From Corylus avellana (Eukaryota > Streptophyta > Magnoliopsida > Fagales > Betulaceae), in assembly GCF_901000735.1 (NCBI RefSeq), contig NC_081547.1, forward strand, positions 8,600,193 through 8,664,192: a stretch of DNA of 64,000 bases. The letters run 5' to 3'. Below, one piece after another: positions 24,683-36,120 of this stretch (within the stretch, counting starts at the first letter, position 1; every line of letters begins with the position of its first letter). Position numbers and translations under genes: made by a program. The notes below the pieces were generated by a model. The model had not been told where the DNA came from. It did not search any database and saw nothing but the letters and a program-made list of their open reading frames with translations.

Positions 24683-25821
24683 CCCAACCAATACATGGTC
24701 ATTGAAGACATCGATTGCTGCAAGGATTCCCTTGAATTAGAAAAAGAAGAAAAATTTATATGAATTAACTATAAAAGTATGAAATTTAAATGAATAAAAG
24801 ATTTATAACAATAGTTGCAAGCCACAGTGCTTTTCAACAAGCCTGAATATGCTATGGAAAAGTTACAAGAAAGTTGTCTACTGTACTCTATACACAACAA
24901 TTTCTGAATCATTGAAAATAGGTTCACTGTAGCACCAAGCTGTCTCATTTACTTTATGCAAATCAACAATCGGATAATAGCAATTTCCCAAAAAAAATAT
25001 AATCCAATTCCTTTACTATCTTTTATAGAAAAAAAAAGGTTCTGTGGTGTGGGGTAGCAGAATCAGCTATAAAATACAAAAAGAAAAATGACAAAGAGAC
25101 CCTGAAAATTCCATAAGACAATCTAGCTCCTTTACCATGTACTTTACTATATGTTCATTCTTAAGGATCTTTCCCACCAAGAACAAGTTCACTGTAGACA
25201 TAATTATAAAATTATAGTGTTCGACTACAACTTTCATATACCCGTCACTACACGCCACAAACAACCAAAATCCCCGAGCATTATTTTCGTCAAATGTTCT
25301 TCCACAACAAACAGGTTGTCTATACTATATTAATATGGTAATCAACCTTGTTTGAAACTTAAGTTCATACAGCTCAGAAATAGCAAGGACAAGTTTATTG
25401 TAGACATAATTAAAACATTATATTGTTTTACTACAATTTGTATGCTACCACCACTAAACATGTGAAAAACAACTAAAGTGCTCGAGCATTATTTTCGTCA
25501 AATCTACTTCCACAACAGGCTTCATTACAAATATAATTATATGCTATATTAATATGGAAATCAAACCCGTTTGAAACTTCAGTCCACACAGCTCAGAAAT
25601 CAATTAACTTACGTCAATGACTTCCCATGAAAGACAAGTGGCGGCGCAATAGCAGCGAAAATACAAAACCCAATGTGAATCTGCATTATGCCAAATTGAT
25701 TAATAGAAAGAAAAGCATACCACCTATTCATGAGGAGCATTGCTAGGATAAGATGATATAACATATGGCACCTACCAAGTAGAACAGGAAAAACCAACCG
25801 AACCTCAAGGCACTATCCGTC
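24683..25821 (-). pseudogene. SCAMP: Captured SCAMP gene fragment (three exons)
   Basis: Secretory carrier-associated membrane proteins are four-helix proteins of the trans-Golgi and endocytic membranes. Three minus-strand exons with splice signals can be read: 25776-25821 (TDSALRFGWFFLFYL), 25613-25680 (IHIGFCIFAAIAPP, then VFHGKSLT) and 24683-24730 (ILAAIDVFNDHVLVG). In this order they match the central membrane region of plant SCAMPs. The N-terminus and the C-terminal helix are absent. The third exon appears one base out of phase, so the fragment is not functional. It is cargo of the CACTA element, lying downstream of the FCF1 exons on the same strand. Confidence 0.8.
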
Positions 25822-26776
25822 CTGCATTGCAAACAAAGCCACTTGTAAGAACCATCAGCACTCCTAATGCCACACTTTTATGGTATGACCACAGACATTC
25901 TTTGATACCAAATAATTAAATATGTAGTTCCTCTAGCTAGGTTGATATCAGTTACATCAGATACAAGTGTTCCTCTCTCTAGTTGAATGACAAATATGTG
26001 CTTCTCTCACCAGTTGAATAACAAAAGTGAGATCATTGCCACACAAACAATCATAAAAGCCACAAAATATACAACATGCTACAAAGACAATGTAAACAAT
26101 ATTGTCAATGGTCACCTAGACTAAAAGGCATTCCCCCCCCCAAAAAAAAAAAAAAAAAAATCATTGATCAAAAGCCCCTTCGTCTTGGGGTTCAGAATCA
26201 CTTGTTCAGTGTACATTTAGGCAAGAATATTGGGGACTGTTACATTTATTCAACACCTTTCCTGTAATTTTCTATAGATGTACTGTGCTTCAAAAAATAG
26301 ATCAACTTGTGTTTCAAATTACAATTCTCTAATTTTTAATAAACCCTTCCAAGAGGAGCAACAAGATGTTTTGTTCACATTGTTGCATAAGTAAAGGCTA
26401 TGATAATTCACTTTTCGTTTTTTGTTATTTCTTTTGGATAGACATTACAAACATTTGCAGTCAAGGTTCTTTGGTTTACAAGAATTATCGTTCAAGAAGT
26501 TTTCATCTTGTATGCTACTTCTGAATCGTATACAACCCAATAGAAAGACAAATATATACATCATATTTCACTATTAACGATAATGGACAACATACAGCAT
26601 CACTGTCAAAAAGGAGAAGGTACAACCGTGCATCTTATCATATGGATCACACATATATTTGGAGGATTTAAAAAGTTCTGAGGAAATGATTAAGTTTTTG
26701 GGAAAATTTGAAAGCTGCTACTACTAAATATGGGTAACACACAAGAACCTTCACATCAAATTAATTCAAGACATAC

Positions 26777-27381
26777 CTCAGTAACTCTATCAACAATACA
26801 GTCATCAGCATAGGTCCCTTTATGAGCACAAATTAGTCTTTCAAAACGAGGATCTTTAGCAATCTTGTCAAAGAAGGAATGGGGAGGGAGTAATAATCAT
26901 TGGCTGAACATCATTGATCATGAGCATGTACAAGGATATTCTCAAGATGAAATGCTAATAGAAGAATAACAGTATTGCACTAGTAGGCCCATATGATGCA
27001 TGCGAATGGCAGCAGAAAAAGGCAATGTTGAAAAATTTGATTGCACAGACCGTAGGATTAAAAACTAAGTTAATTTGTACTCTTTTCTTTGGGTTGAATA
27101 AATTTCATCATCTAAACAAAAGAAAAAAAAATCATTACTATAATGAAAATAATATAAGATCACAACTGATCCGATTCCTACAAACCACACTAACACATGC
27201 ATCCAACAATCTCGAACCTCTTCAAACTAACATAGAAGAGAAGAATGTGAACAACAATCACAAAACGTCTTGGGAAACGTTTCAGAGTAAACATGAGAGG
27301 GAGGATACCTCAAAGCAACTCGATATTTCTGACCTAGCTTCTCAAGCTCTGCCATCACACAATCAGTGATGCAAGGAGTGC
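26777..27381 (-). pseudogene. FCF1: Captured FCF1/UTP24-like PIN-domain gene fragment (two exons)
   Basis: FCF1 is the PIN-domain nuclease of the small-subunit processome that cuts pre-rRNA. Minus-strand exon 27309-27381 reads GTPCITDCVMAELEKLG and then QKYRVALR. Exon 26777-26863 reads [17 protein letters not shown] and then IVDRVTE. Both are characteristic of eukaryotic FCF1, and the ADD aspartates are PIN active-site residues. A GT donor follows each exon. The 5' and 3' coding exons are missing and the second acceptor looks out of phase, so this is a transduplicated fragment, not a gene. Confidence 0.85.
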
Positions 27382-27895
27382 CTTCAATCCAAAAGGCAAA
27401 TGGAATCAGTAAAACAGATGAAATAAAGAATGATTCTCATTTCATTACCTAAGAATTCTTATAGACATCCAAACGATCAAGATTAATAATATCTTGAGAG
27501 ATAATATTAGAAGAAACTAATATAATATTGCCAATAAGACATAGCACGCGACGCCGTTAAAAACCCGCATTCACAACTAAATACAATATCACTAAAAATC
27601 AAAATTTCATTTTCTCAGCAACCAAAAAAAAACAGTAGAACCCAAAAATTCACACTATTACCAAACAGTCATTAGAGTTCGAAATTTCTTAGCAACAAAA
27701 AAGCCACTGGATCCAGCCTTTTCGTTTTTCCTCCAATTTCTTAGAAACCAAACAAACACAAGACGCAAACTTTTTCACACTCTTACCTCTCTATCTTTAC
27801 GAACTCCACTCACAAAGATCACTCGAAAACCAGAGCTCCAAACGCAGCGTTTTCAGGCTTGAAAGCCATTGGATCCATCATGGGAGGGAGGGAGA

Positions 27896-28046
27896 GCAGC
27901 GGGAACGAAAGTTGGGAGAGCAGCGGGAGAGAGATCGAGAGTGAGAGTGATGAGGGAGGTGAGTGAGAGGGGTGTTAGGGATTTTGGTGTTTTGGAGGTT
28001 TGGGGAAAAAAGACGCGGTTTATGAAATTTTTGGTTCGAAAATTTC
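27896..28046 (-). repeat. Leader-like segment shared with 63343-63505
   Basis: Read on the minus strand, gaaattttcgaaccaaaaat is followed by the aaaacaccaaaatccct block and a CT-rich stretch with cctccctcatcactctcact. The same order occurs on the + strand at 63343-63505. Here it lies upstream of the FCF1 and SCAMP cargo, and at 63.3 kb upstream of a DJ-1-like exon. A CT-rich 5' untranslated leader is a plausible reading. Confidence 0.7.
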
Positions 28047-28389
28047 AGAAACCCCGCCACTGGATGGCGCTATATTTTTCGCACTGCCTCAAATAGCGGC
28101 GACCCTAGAGTCGCCGCTATTGAGGGTAATTTTTTTAAAAAAAAAAAAAAAATTATACTTACAATTTTTTAATTTTTATTTATTTTATTTATTTTTGTTT
28201 TTCTTTATTTTCTCTTGTAATATGTTTTTTTATTATTATAATATTAACTAATAATTTCCATTTAATAAATTTTTATGATAAAGATCATTAAGTTGAAGTT
28301 GATATTTATCTTATAATTAATTATAAAATCAATACAAATTCTAAAGATAATATAAGATTAATATAACTAATGCACTAAGATAATATAAA

Positions 28390-28756
28390 AAGCTTATAGT
28401 TCAATTGAATGTTCGATTGAACCTTCAATTGTATCCAGTCTGATCAATCAATTGATCTTATCATAATCAATATAATTAATTCACTAGGATCTTTCGGATG
28501 TTTGATCGATCAATTGATTCTATTACGATCAATCGAACTAATTCACTAGGATCGATTAAATTTTTGATCAGATGTTTGATCTTATCATGATCAATCGAAC
28601 TAACTCACTACGATTGATTGCATGTTTGATCGATCGAATTTTCGACCAACATTTGATTGATCATTTGATCCTATCACGATCAATCGAACTAATTCATTAG
28701 GATCGATCGGATGTTTGATCGATCATTTGATCCTATTACGATCAATCAAACTAATT
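28390..28756. repeat. GATC-rich minisatellite next to a gap
   Basis: About five degenerate copies of a unit of roughly 60-85 bp with aattcactaggatcgat, tttgatcgatca and acgatcaatcgaac. The array runs into the 100-N gap, which probably broke on it. Confidence 0.75.
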
Positions 28757-28856
28757 NNNNNNNNNNNNNNNNNNNNNNNNNNNNNNNNNNNNNNNNNNNN
28801 NNNNNNNNNNNNNNNNNNNNNNNNNNNNNNNNNNNNNNNNNNNNNNNNNNNNNNNN
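28757..28856. other. Assembly gap (100 N) inside the CACTA element
   Basis: A placeholder gap between the GATC-rich satellite and a T-run. The true array length is unknown. Confidence 1.
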
Positions 28857-28889
28857 TTTTTTTTTTTTTTTTTTAATTTTTCTACCTAC

Positions 28890-29265
28890 TCTTTAGGGTC
28901 GACAAAGTCGACCCTATTAATCTTTTATTTGATTTTTTTTATTTTTCTCCAGCTTTTAGCGTCCACTTAAGTGGACGCTATTGGTATACTATCAGCGTCG
29001 ACTATTGTCGATGCTAAAAGTTTTTTTTTTGCCGCTTAAATTTTTCCCGCCCCTTGAATAATTCCCGCGTGTATATTAGGGTCGACTTATTAGCGTCCAC
29101 TATAAAGTGGACGCTAATAGTCAACCTTTCAACCCATTATTAGCGTCCACTTTGATGTGGACGCTAATACTTAACTATTATGGGCGACTTTCAAAAGTCG
29201 CCCCTAATAGTTGAGTATTAGGGGCGACTAAAAAGTCGCCCCTGATGAGTAACTTTCTTGTAGTG
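28890..29265. repeat. Right subterminal repeat array of the CACTA element
   Basis: Inverted copies of the left-end motifs: ttagcgtccac with gtggacgctaa, and ggggcgactt with aagtcgcccc hairpins next to the terminus. The strong match to the left array confirms that both ends belong to one element. Confidence 0.75.
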
Positions 29266-30552
29266 TATAAGTCACAGAGATGTGAAGTCTACAAACATCT
29301 TGTTAAATGAAATTTTTCATGCCAAACTAGCTGATTTTGGACTATCCAAAATTTTTCCCACTAATGGTGGCACTCATGTGTCAACCGTTGTTTCTGGCAC
29401 CCCTGGGTATTTGGACCCCGAGTGAGTATTTTTGTTATTATTTTGTTTACTTGCAATCATCTTCAAAACTCATTTTCTTTGCCAATAAAAGATTGACATT
29501 TACAGTCTACAAAGATGTGACCCATGATAAAATGAAAATGAAATACAAATGATCTAGCAATAATAAAGATGAAATGTATTGGATTTTGGCCATTCGTGAC
29601 ATGTTTATTTTGATCTATGAGAAGATTAAAAATCTTAAGATATTTGAAATCAATGGAGTTACTAACTTTTGTAAGAATAACTTTTCTACAAATATGAAAT
29701 ATTTAACATTCTTTGACTTGCAGGTACTACATATCAAACTGGCTAACTTAGAGAAGTGATGTTTATAGTTTTGGAGTCGTTCTTTTAGAGATAATCACAA
29801 GTCGGCCTGCAATAGAAAAATCTAATGAAAGGACTCACATAAGTCAATGGGTGAGCTTATTGCTAGCTAAAGGAGATATAAAAACTATTGTTGATACAAG
29901 GTTGCGAGGAAATTTCAACATCAACTCCACATAGAAAGCTGTCGAAATAGCAATGGTTTGTGTATCTACAACTTCTGCTAAAAGGCCAACTACGAGTCAG
30001 GTGGTGGTCGAACTAAAGGAGTCTTTGGCAACTGAATTAGCTCACACAAAGGATGGCCATGAGCGCGAAACAAAAGATTCAATTGAAATGATCAACATGA
30101 ATCTAACTATTGAACTCATTCCTTTGGCACAATAAAACATTGTCAAAATTGAAATCATGCATGTCGAATCTTCAACCCATTTTACATTTTTTTGTAAAAA
30201 CTTTTTTGTCAATGCATATTGTACTTCAAATGAATCATCCATGATGGTTCTAATGTAATATTTCTTTTGTAATATGTACTAAATTTATCTTCATTGTTAA
30301 AACATCTTTTCCGAAAAGAAATAGAAAAAAAGAAAGAATAAGTTATACTTTCCTCTTACTACCACTCACATATTACTTCGATCCTTAAATTTTAATTCAT
30401 TGCAACTCAAAACTTATTTTAAAATTTAGATGTCGATTTGCTGGCTTCATCCAAATTAGGTGTTTAACTTGATGGCAAAACATATCAAATAACTAAATTT
30501 ACTTTGACAAATTTACTATGAAGGACATGTAATTGCGGCAAAGAGTCTCACA

Positions 30553-31755
30553 TAGGGGTGTCAATGCGAGCGGTTTACTAACCGCTAACCGCTATATCCA
30601 CTAACCGTTAACAGCTTAACCGCATTAACCGCCTAACCGCTATAACAGCCTAGTGGTTAGCGGTTAGAGGTTATTGGGTTTACTAGCCGTAACCGCTAAC
30701 CGCCAACTGTCTTTTTATATAATATATTTTTATAATTATAATTATAATAATATTTATACATATAACATAATCATTTGATCATTAAATCATAATTTTTTTT
30801 TAGATAATTAAATCACAATTTGAGTATTAGTATATTATCACTATAATTTATATGATTATATCACATGATCAATTGATCATTAAATCATTTGATTACATAA
30901 TAACAAATTATACATATATAATATGACATAACACAAAAGTATACCAATTCATACTAATACAATAATTAAATATCTAGAGACTTAGTTACAATGTATATTA
31001 TAAACTAATAAGTCTATATATGTTATAAATTATAATTATACGTATATGCATATGAATAATATAAATGTATAAGATCAATACTTAATCATATGATTCAATG
31101 ACAATTCAAATACTTTATTCAAGTTAATCATATTATTAATATACAATGATAATGTGATTCGTATAATATCAAATTAAGTAATTGGCATTAGATTTACTAA
31201 TGTGTTACTTATAACCACAATTGAAGTATTAATGTATTATCATTCTAATTTATATGATTATATAATAACAAATTATACATATATAATATGACATAAGTCA
31301 TAGGTATACCAATTTATACTAATATAACACTTAAGTACCTAGAGACTTAGTTCTAATGTATGTTATAAACTTATAAGTCTATATATGTTATAAATTATAA
31401 TTATACATATATGCATATTAATAGTATAAATGTATAATATCAATACTTAATCATATGATTCAATGACAATTCAAATACTTTATTCAAGTGAATTATATTA
31501 ATATACAATTATAATGTGATTCGTATAATATCAAATTATGTAATTGATATTGGATTAAACAATGTGTTACTTATAAATACAATTCAAGTATTAATGTATT
31601 ATAATTCTAATTTTAGTAATATTATCACTATAATTGATATGATTATATCACATGATGAATTGATCATTAAATCATATGATTATATAATAACAAATAATAC
31701 ATATAATCATATATATCATATGTTTTATTTGAACTTCTTTTATATGTTGTGTTTA
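30553..31755. mobile_element. Truncated hAT-like element downstream of RLK2
   Basis: It begins taggggtgtcaatgcgag, followed by repeated taaccgctaaccgc, close to the terminus of the complete element at 50612. The body (from tttttatataatatatttt on) matches 50780-51400. The right half is missing, and the sequence joins AT repeat and the unit flank at about 31755. It interrupts a flank (agagtctcaca) that is continuous elsewhere. An internal duplication is visible (30900-31150 versus 31265-31540). Confidence 0.55.
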
Positions 31756-32039
31756 ATTTATATATATATATATATATACATTTTTTTTTATTTTAGTTTT
31801 TAAGAGAATAAGGATATTATATGAATATAATAAAAAAAAATGTTTCGTTTTTGGCAGCAGTTTGATGTATCACTTTAGCACACTTTAAAATTCATGGGAT
31901 TTTTTTAAAAATGACTGTTAGTTGATAGGGATTTTTAATATTTTTTCTTATATTCAAATTAAATGTATAATTAAATGCAAATTTTGAAATTAAAGAGTAA
32001 TACAATATATCACATCACTATTTTTGTTGGTGTCTCATA

Positions 32040-32588
32040 CCACACTAGCTCCATGCCGGCTAGCTCAAGGGTATGACCTGCAAGAAGAAAGAACGATTAG
32101 AGTGGTTCACTAGCACTTGCCTATTAAGCCTTCCGACACTCAACTTAGCAGGAAAAAGGTAAAGTGTGTAAGCCAGGAATGACGAGCAGTGGTGGATATA
32201 AAGGGGGGCTGGCAAGGGCACCTGCCCCTCCAAAAATTTTTGAATATTTTTTTTTCTAAGGATTGTTTTTTTAGTTTTCTTGACCCTAACCCCTACTCCT
32301 CCTTCTCTCGCCATTCCAAAATTTTTTTTAAAAACTATTATTTTAGTTCCACCCCTCCTAATACGAATTTTTAGATCCGCCACCATTGACAAGGAAAAGA
32401 TGATGGCGATTATAGAGATTGTAAATTGGGTTCCCCTTCGCTATTAGTACACAGTGTTCCATGAGCTGATGGCTTGGCACCTATTGGAATCAGGCCGTTC
32501 GGGCCATGGGCCTTTAGGCGATTCTCAAGCCCTACAATCTTATAATGCCCACGTGGTACATGTCATTACTTGAAATTAAAGTTGTCTT
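32040..32588. repeat. Unit-flank repeat block, copy 1 of 3, with a MITE-like insert
   Basis: This block, with ggctagctcaagggtatgac at its start and gcccacgtggtacatgtcat at its end, recurs at 43325-43866 and 54150-54716. Inside lies a segment of about 200 bp whose ends are inverted (tggtggatataaa and atccgccacca), a probable ancient MITE common to all copies. No gene is present. Confidence 0.6.
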
Positions 32589-32763
32589 TAACGGAACAGG
32601 ATCCTCTCCAGTCCATTATGGACTGGAGAATATCCAGTTCATGACTAGGATTTCATCTCAGAAATCCTATGGCCACAAATGGGATACATATCCCACTAAT
32701 AAAAATAATAATAAAATATTATTTTCAATTAAAAAAAAATTAATAAAAAAATTAAGAAAAAAA
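32589..32763. other. Hairpin-bearing insertion running into a gap
   Basis: The flank conserved at 43866 and 54716 is replaced here by ggaacaggatcctctccagt followed by its inverted partner. A simple A/T-rich tract then enters the gap. It is probably one end of another small DNA element; the other end is not visible. Confidence 0.35.
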
Positions 32764-32863
32764 NNNNNNNNNNNNNNNNNNNNNNNNNNNNNNNNNNNNN
32801 NNNNNNNNNNNNNNNNNNNNNNNNNNNNNNNNNNNNNNNNNNNNNNNNNNNNNNNNNNNNNNN
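32764..32863. other. Assembly gap (100 N) at the edge of the gypsy element
   Basis: A placeholder gap. The left (3') LTR of the Ty3/gypsy element is expected here. Confidence 1.
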
Positions 32864-32997
32864 ATCAAGGTATAAACCGAGCTTAGTCTTGTATACTTGT
32901 ATCTTCCTTTTTGCAGCAAAGCTAATCTGTACATATGATTTCAGGTCAATAGGAACCGAGTCTAACCGTTAGTGAAGATCGACGCGTACAAGACGTA

Positions 32998-35648
32998 TTG
33001 TGGCATGTCGAGCTTAATCCCTTAGAAATGGATTATGATTCTATTATGACTGAAGAGAACAAGGCTCGGTATTTGTGGACCCCGGCACCTGCTAGAATAG
33101 TGGAAGCTACTTCGCCGAGGGTACCCCCAGCTGTAGTGCCGAGAAGACCAACTGCTGAGCCTGCTAAGCCTCCTAGAAGGAGAACCATCAGAGCCAGGGA
33201 ACCTTCTAAAACCAAAGGAAAGAGGAAAGCCGAAGTGGCTTTTCCAAAGAAACCTTCAGCCCCAACAACTGCAAGGGTTTCTCTGGCGGTTTCTGATGAG
33301 CCTGAAGATCCCAATATCCCCTCTTTGAAGAAGAGTAAAAAGAAGAAAAAGAGAACCGAAAGTAGTTCAGGGGTAGCGAGGCCAGTCACTAAGCTTGAGC
33401 TGAAAAAAAAGGCAGTACTTCCGAACCTTCCTCATGAAGAAGAGAGGAGCAGAGTTGCAAGTGTTTTGAGGGTTCTTGAGGAGAGGCTCGCCCCTAAGAT
33501 GGAGACTCTTGCTCCTCACGTTAGAGAGTACGTGGAGGTTTTAGGTGGTGTCAAGGAGTTCCTGAGCAGACAAGATAAGTCTGCTCAGGAAGCACTCCTG
33601 GCAAAACGAACTCCCTTATCTTCTTCCCACACATCTGTCAGAGCTGAAGTTTCTGCCCCTGAAGCTCTGGAAGTCACTCCACTTTCGGCTATTCCTCTTT
33701 TTTTCACTCCTGCCGAGCCTGTACAGATAAGCTCTTCTGATTCCGAGGAGGAGGACCCGGTTGATGTTGGTCAGATCATTGAGGAACTGGCCAAAAAAAT
33801 GGCCCTAAAACGACCACTCGCTATGATTTATCCTGATCAGGCTAAGGCCGAAGGATCATCCATGCACCCTGAGTATACACATGCAGAAACCGCAGGTGCT
33901 AGAACTCTAGAGGTCGAAGAGCCTGTATCGGTTGAACCCTCGGCAACCGAGGTTGCTGATGATGTGCCAATAACTGCTGAGCCCATGGTCGCCGAGCAAA
34001 CATTTGTTGAGGAAGTGGAAGTTGTTCATGAGGCTACTGAGCGACTAGAAGCCGAATTTGCAACAACTGCTAGTGAATTTGAAGAAGCTAACTTCAAATT
34101 TTTCGCCAGCGGGGAATCAATTAACCTCGACGAGTTAAATTTGGCAACAAGAGAAAACCCGCCAAGTACCTTTGCCCAGAACCCCACCAAACCATCTCCA
34201 GCCGTTGGTCCCTCAGCGGAACGCTCACCCGAACCAATAATCTAGTCATTCGGGGAACCTCTCACTCAGTTGGGTGATAAATGGCTGGGGAATCCCTTTT
34301 CTAACATAGCCAGCTTGATCCCGGCCAATAACACTGCCGATATCAGTGCTCAATTCCCGAAAGAGGTGATGGAACACATGCTGTACCATCAACTTGAGGT
34401 AAATACATTCCTATCCTCTGACTTTCGATAATAATACTTTGTTCTAATAAACTCATTTCCATTTGCAGGGGTCAATGCATAGCATGAATTACTACCTTCA
34501 TTTCAAAAGGTCTACTGAGAGTTCAGCTCAGGCAGCTGAGGATGTCAAGAAGAGGCTTGAAGAGGCTGAAGTCGAAATAAAGCGACTAGATTCTCAAAGT
34601 GCTCGAGTTGTCTCCCGGTCTCAAGAATTGGAGTCTGAACTAGCTGCCGAGAGAATATAGCATGCAAGTTTTTCAAGTTGATTTTTTGACTCTTGAGGAA
34701 GGGGCTATCCGGCTAAAGAAGAGTCTCGTCGAAATCTCGGCCTTGGAACCTAAAAATATCAAGAAGAGACTTGAAGAAACCGAGGCTGAGTTACAACGAG
34801 TTCAAGAGCTGTCTTTTGAGCAAGGGAGCGAGCTCCTTCTTACAAAACAACAAGTTACTGATTTGGAGGCTCGGTGTTCTCAAGCTGTTACTCGGATTCG
34901 AAAACAAGGAGTTCAGGGGATTACTGAGAGAGCCAGGAATAGAAAACTGCTAATGGATAATTCTGCCCTGGAGGATAAGGTGGCTCTTTTAAAAGAAAAA
35001 CATGCTGAGGCCGAACTTCAATGTCGAGCTACCGAGGCTCGAATTAACCAAGTCTCTGAAGAGCTGGAAGTAGCTCAGAGATACTCGGCCACTCAGTGTA
35101 CCAGAGCCGAAGTGGCTGAAGGAAAACTGAGGGCAACCGAAGAGCAACTTCTAGCCTTAGAGAAAAAATGAAAGTCAGTAAAGAAGAAGGCCAAAGCTAC
35201 TGTCAAAAAGGCTGAGAGCTTTAAAAGGAAATTCTTGCGAGCTAAAGAGCAAGTGTTCAAATACAAGGACAAAGCTCGAAATTTCTACAAACAGCTTTCT
35301 TTCGCTTCCTGGGGCCGAGACTACGGTTGGGGCACAGGTTTCATCTCAGGTTTCGAAACCTTTCGTAGTTGGTCGAAAAATCCTCCCGAGGGTGTCGACC
35401 TCAACACAATTAGACCTGAAGATGTTCCTTCTACTGAAGAGGCCATTTCAAAAATTTCTATAATTGGTCAAGAGCAGATGCCCGATTGTAAAGGAATCAC
35501 AGTCTTCGGCTTCAACCCATTTGCCCGGCGTCCAACTGGGGAATCCTCTGCTGCAGCTGAACGTTCTGAGGCTAGCAAATCTTCATCTGCTGACTTGGAA
35601 AAATCAATAGCTGTGTCTGATGAAGAATGGGACCATGTCTCTTCTTGA
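32998..35648 (+). pseudogene. Opposite-strand extra ORF of the Tat-type element, coiled-coil protein
   Basis: The first segment (32998-34245) is Lys/Pro/Glu-rich, with a basic KKSKKKKKR patch and an acidic C-terminal half. It ends at an in-frame TAG, and the frame then continues to HQLE at 34398. A 70-bp GT-AG intron (34399-34468) follows and rejoins in frame at GSMHSMNYYLHFKRS. The distal part (34469-35171) is rich in heptad-like Glu/Lys/Leu (DVKKRLEEAEVEIKRL), so a coiled coil is likely. The last piece (35235-35648) has FYKQLSFASWGRDYGWGTGF. Frames change at about 34660 and 35170. Such antisense ORFs are known in Tat/Grande elements; the function is unknown. Confidence 0.65.
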
Positions 35649-36120
35649 TTTTCCAAATGTAAATACCAAGATGACATATCTTTTTTTTTTTTTTTTTTTT
35701 TGTATCCAACTACTTTATTTTGATAATGAAATAGAAATATTTTAAATTGGAGACTAATTATGAGCATCAATCCTGCATGGAGTTGTAAGTATATGACAAT
35801 AATGAAATATAAAGGACAGTAATGCAATACAAAATAGCATTGCATATGCATATGTATACCCCCTTGATTTCCATAACTTATAAACTTAGTTTATATCAAT
35901 GGAAATCTTTAAAGGCCAAAACCACTTCACAAGTATGTTTGCATGATGTTGGAATCTCGGTTTTTGAGAACTGCATGTTCTACCGAGAATGTACGTTTGT
36001 GAGGATGCTCTGTAAAAAACGCAATAGGTGAATACTCTGTCCCTGGAAAGTGCTTGGCGTGAAGGCTTAATACTCGGTGAATGTTTGTATTGTTTAGGGA
36101 TGTTTGTGAACTTCATTATC

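Larger units (their letters stand above)
23396..29265. mobile_element. CACTA (En/Spm) transposon with captured host exons, inserted in the RLK2 kinase exon
   Basis: The termini are CACTACAAGAAT at the left and TTTCTTGTAGTG at the right, perfect inverted repeats over 11 bp. They are flanked by the 3-bp duplication tat (23393-23395 and 29266-29268), both diagnostic of CACTA. Subterminal arrays of short inverted repeats occupy both ends. No transposase is recognisable, so it is non-autonomous. The interior carries minus-strand exon pieces of an FCF1-like gene and a SCAMP gene, a GATC-rich satellite and a 100-N gap. The total is about 5.87 kb as assembled. Confidence 0.92.
19510..30135 (+). pseudogene. 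RLK2: malectin-like LRR receptor kinase pseudogene split by a CACTA transposon
   Basis: Exons as in RLK1: 19510-19591, 19682-20219, 20310-20785, 20874-21012, 21097-21168, 21288-21359, 21449-21541, 22371-22537 (approximate end), 22639-22850, 22942-23068, 23193-23255, then exon 12 in two halves (23359-23395 and 29269-29421) and 29724-30135. The ectodomain is open and close to RLK1. Exon 7 carries an in-frame 12-bp tandem duplication (LERN twice). Exon 9 has TGA at 22683-22685 where RLK1 has an Arg codon. The P-loop is changed to AKDEFG and VAVK to VAMK. The intron 9 donor is lost. Exon 12 is interrupted by 5.9 kb between PPI and the HRD codons. Exon 13 has two TAG codons. At best it could yield a kinase-less protein of about 561 aa. 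Confidence 0.9.

Noticed and set aside
27025..27369. A 114-residue + strand frame inside the CACTA element
   Set aside because: It is the antisense shadow of the FCF1-like exon and an AT-rich intron; the minus strand has the recognisable protein.
28390..28756. CRISPR-like array
   Set aside because: The repeats are degenerate and contiguous, without unique spacers, and the sequence is eukaryotic.
30700..31800. Possible organellar insertion, because of very high AT content
   Set aside because: The segment is the AT-rich body of a hAT-like element that also occurs at 50780-51400 with hAT termini.
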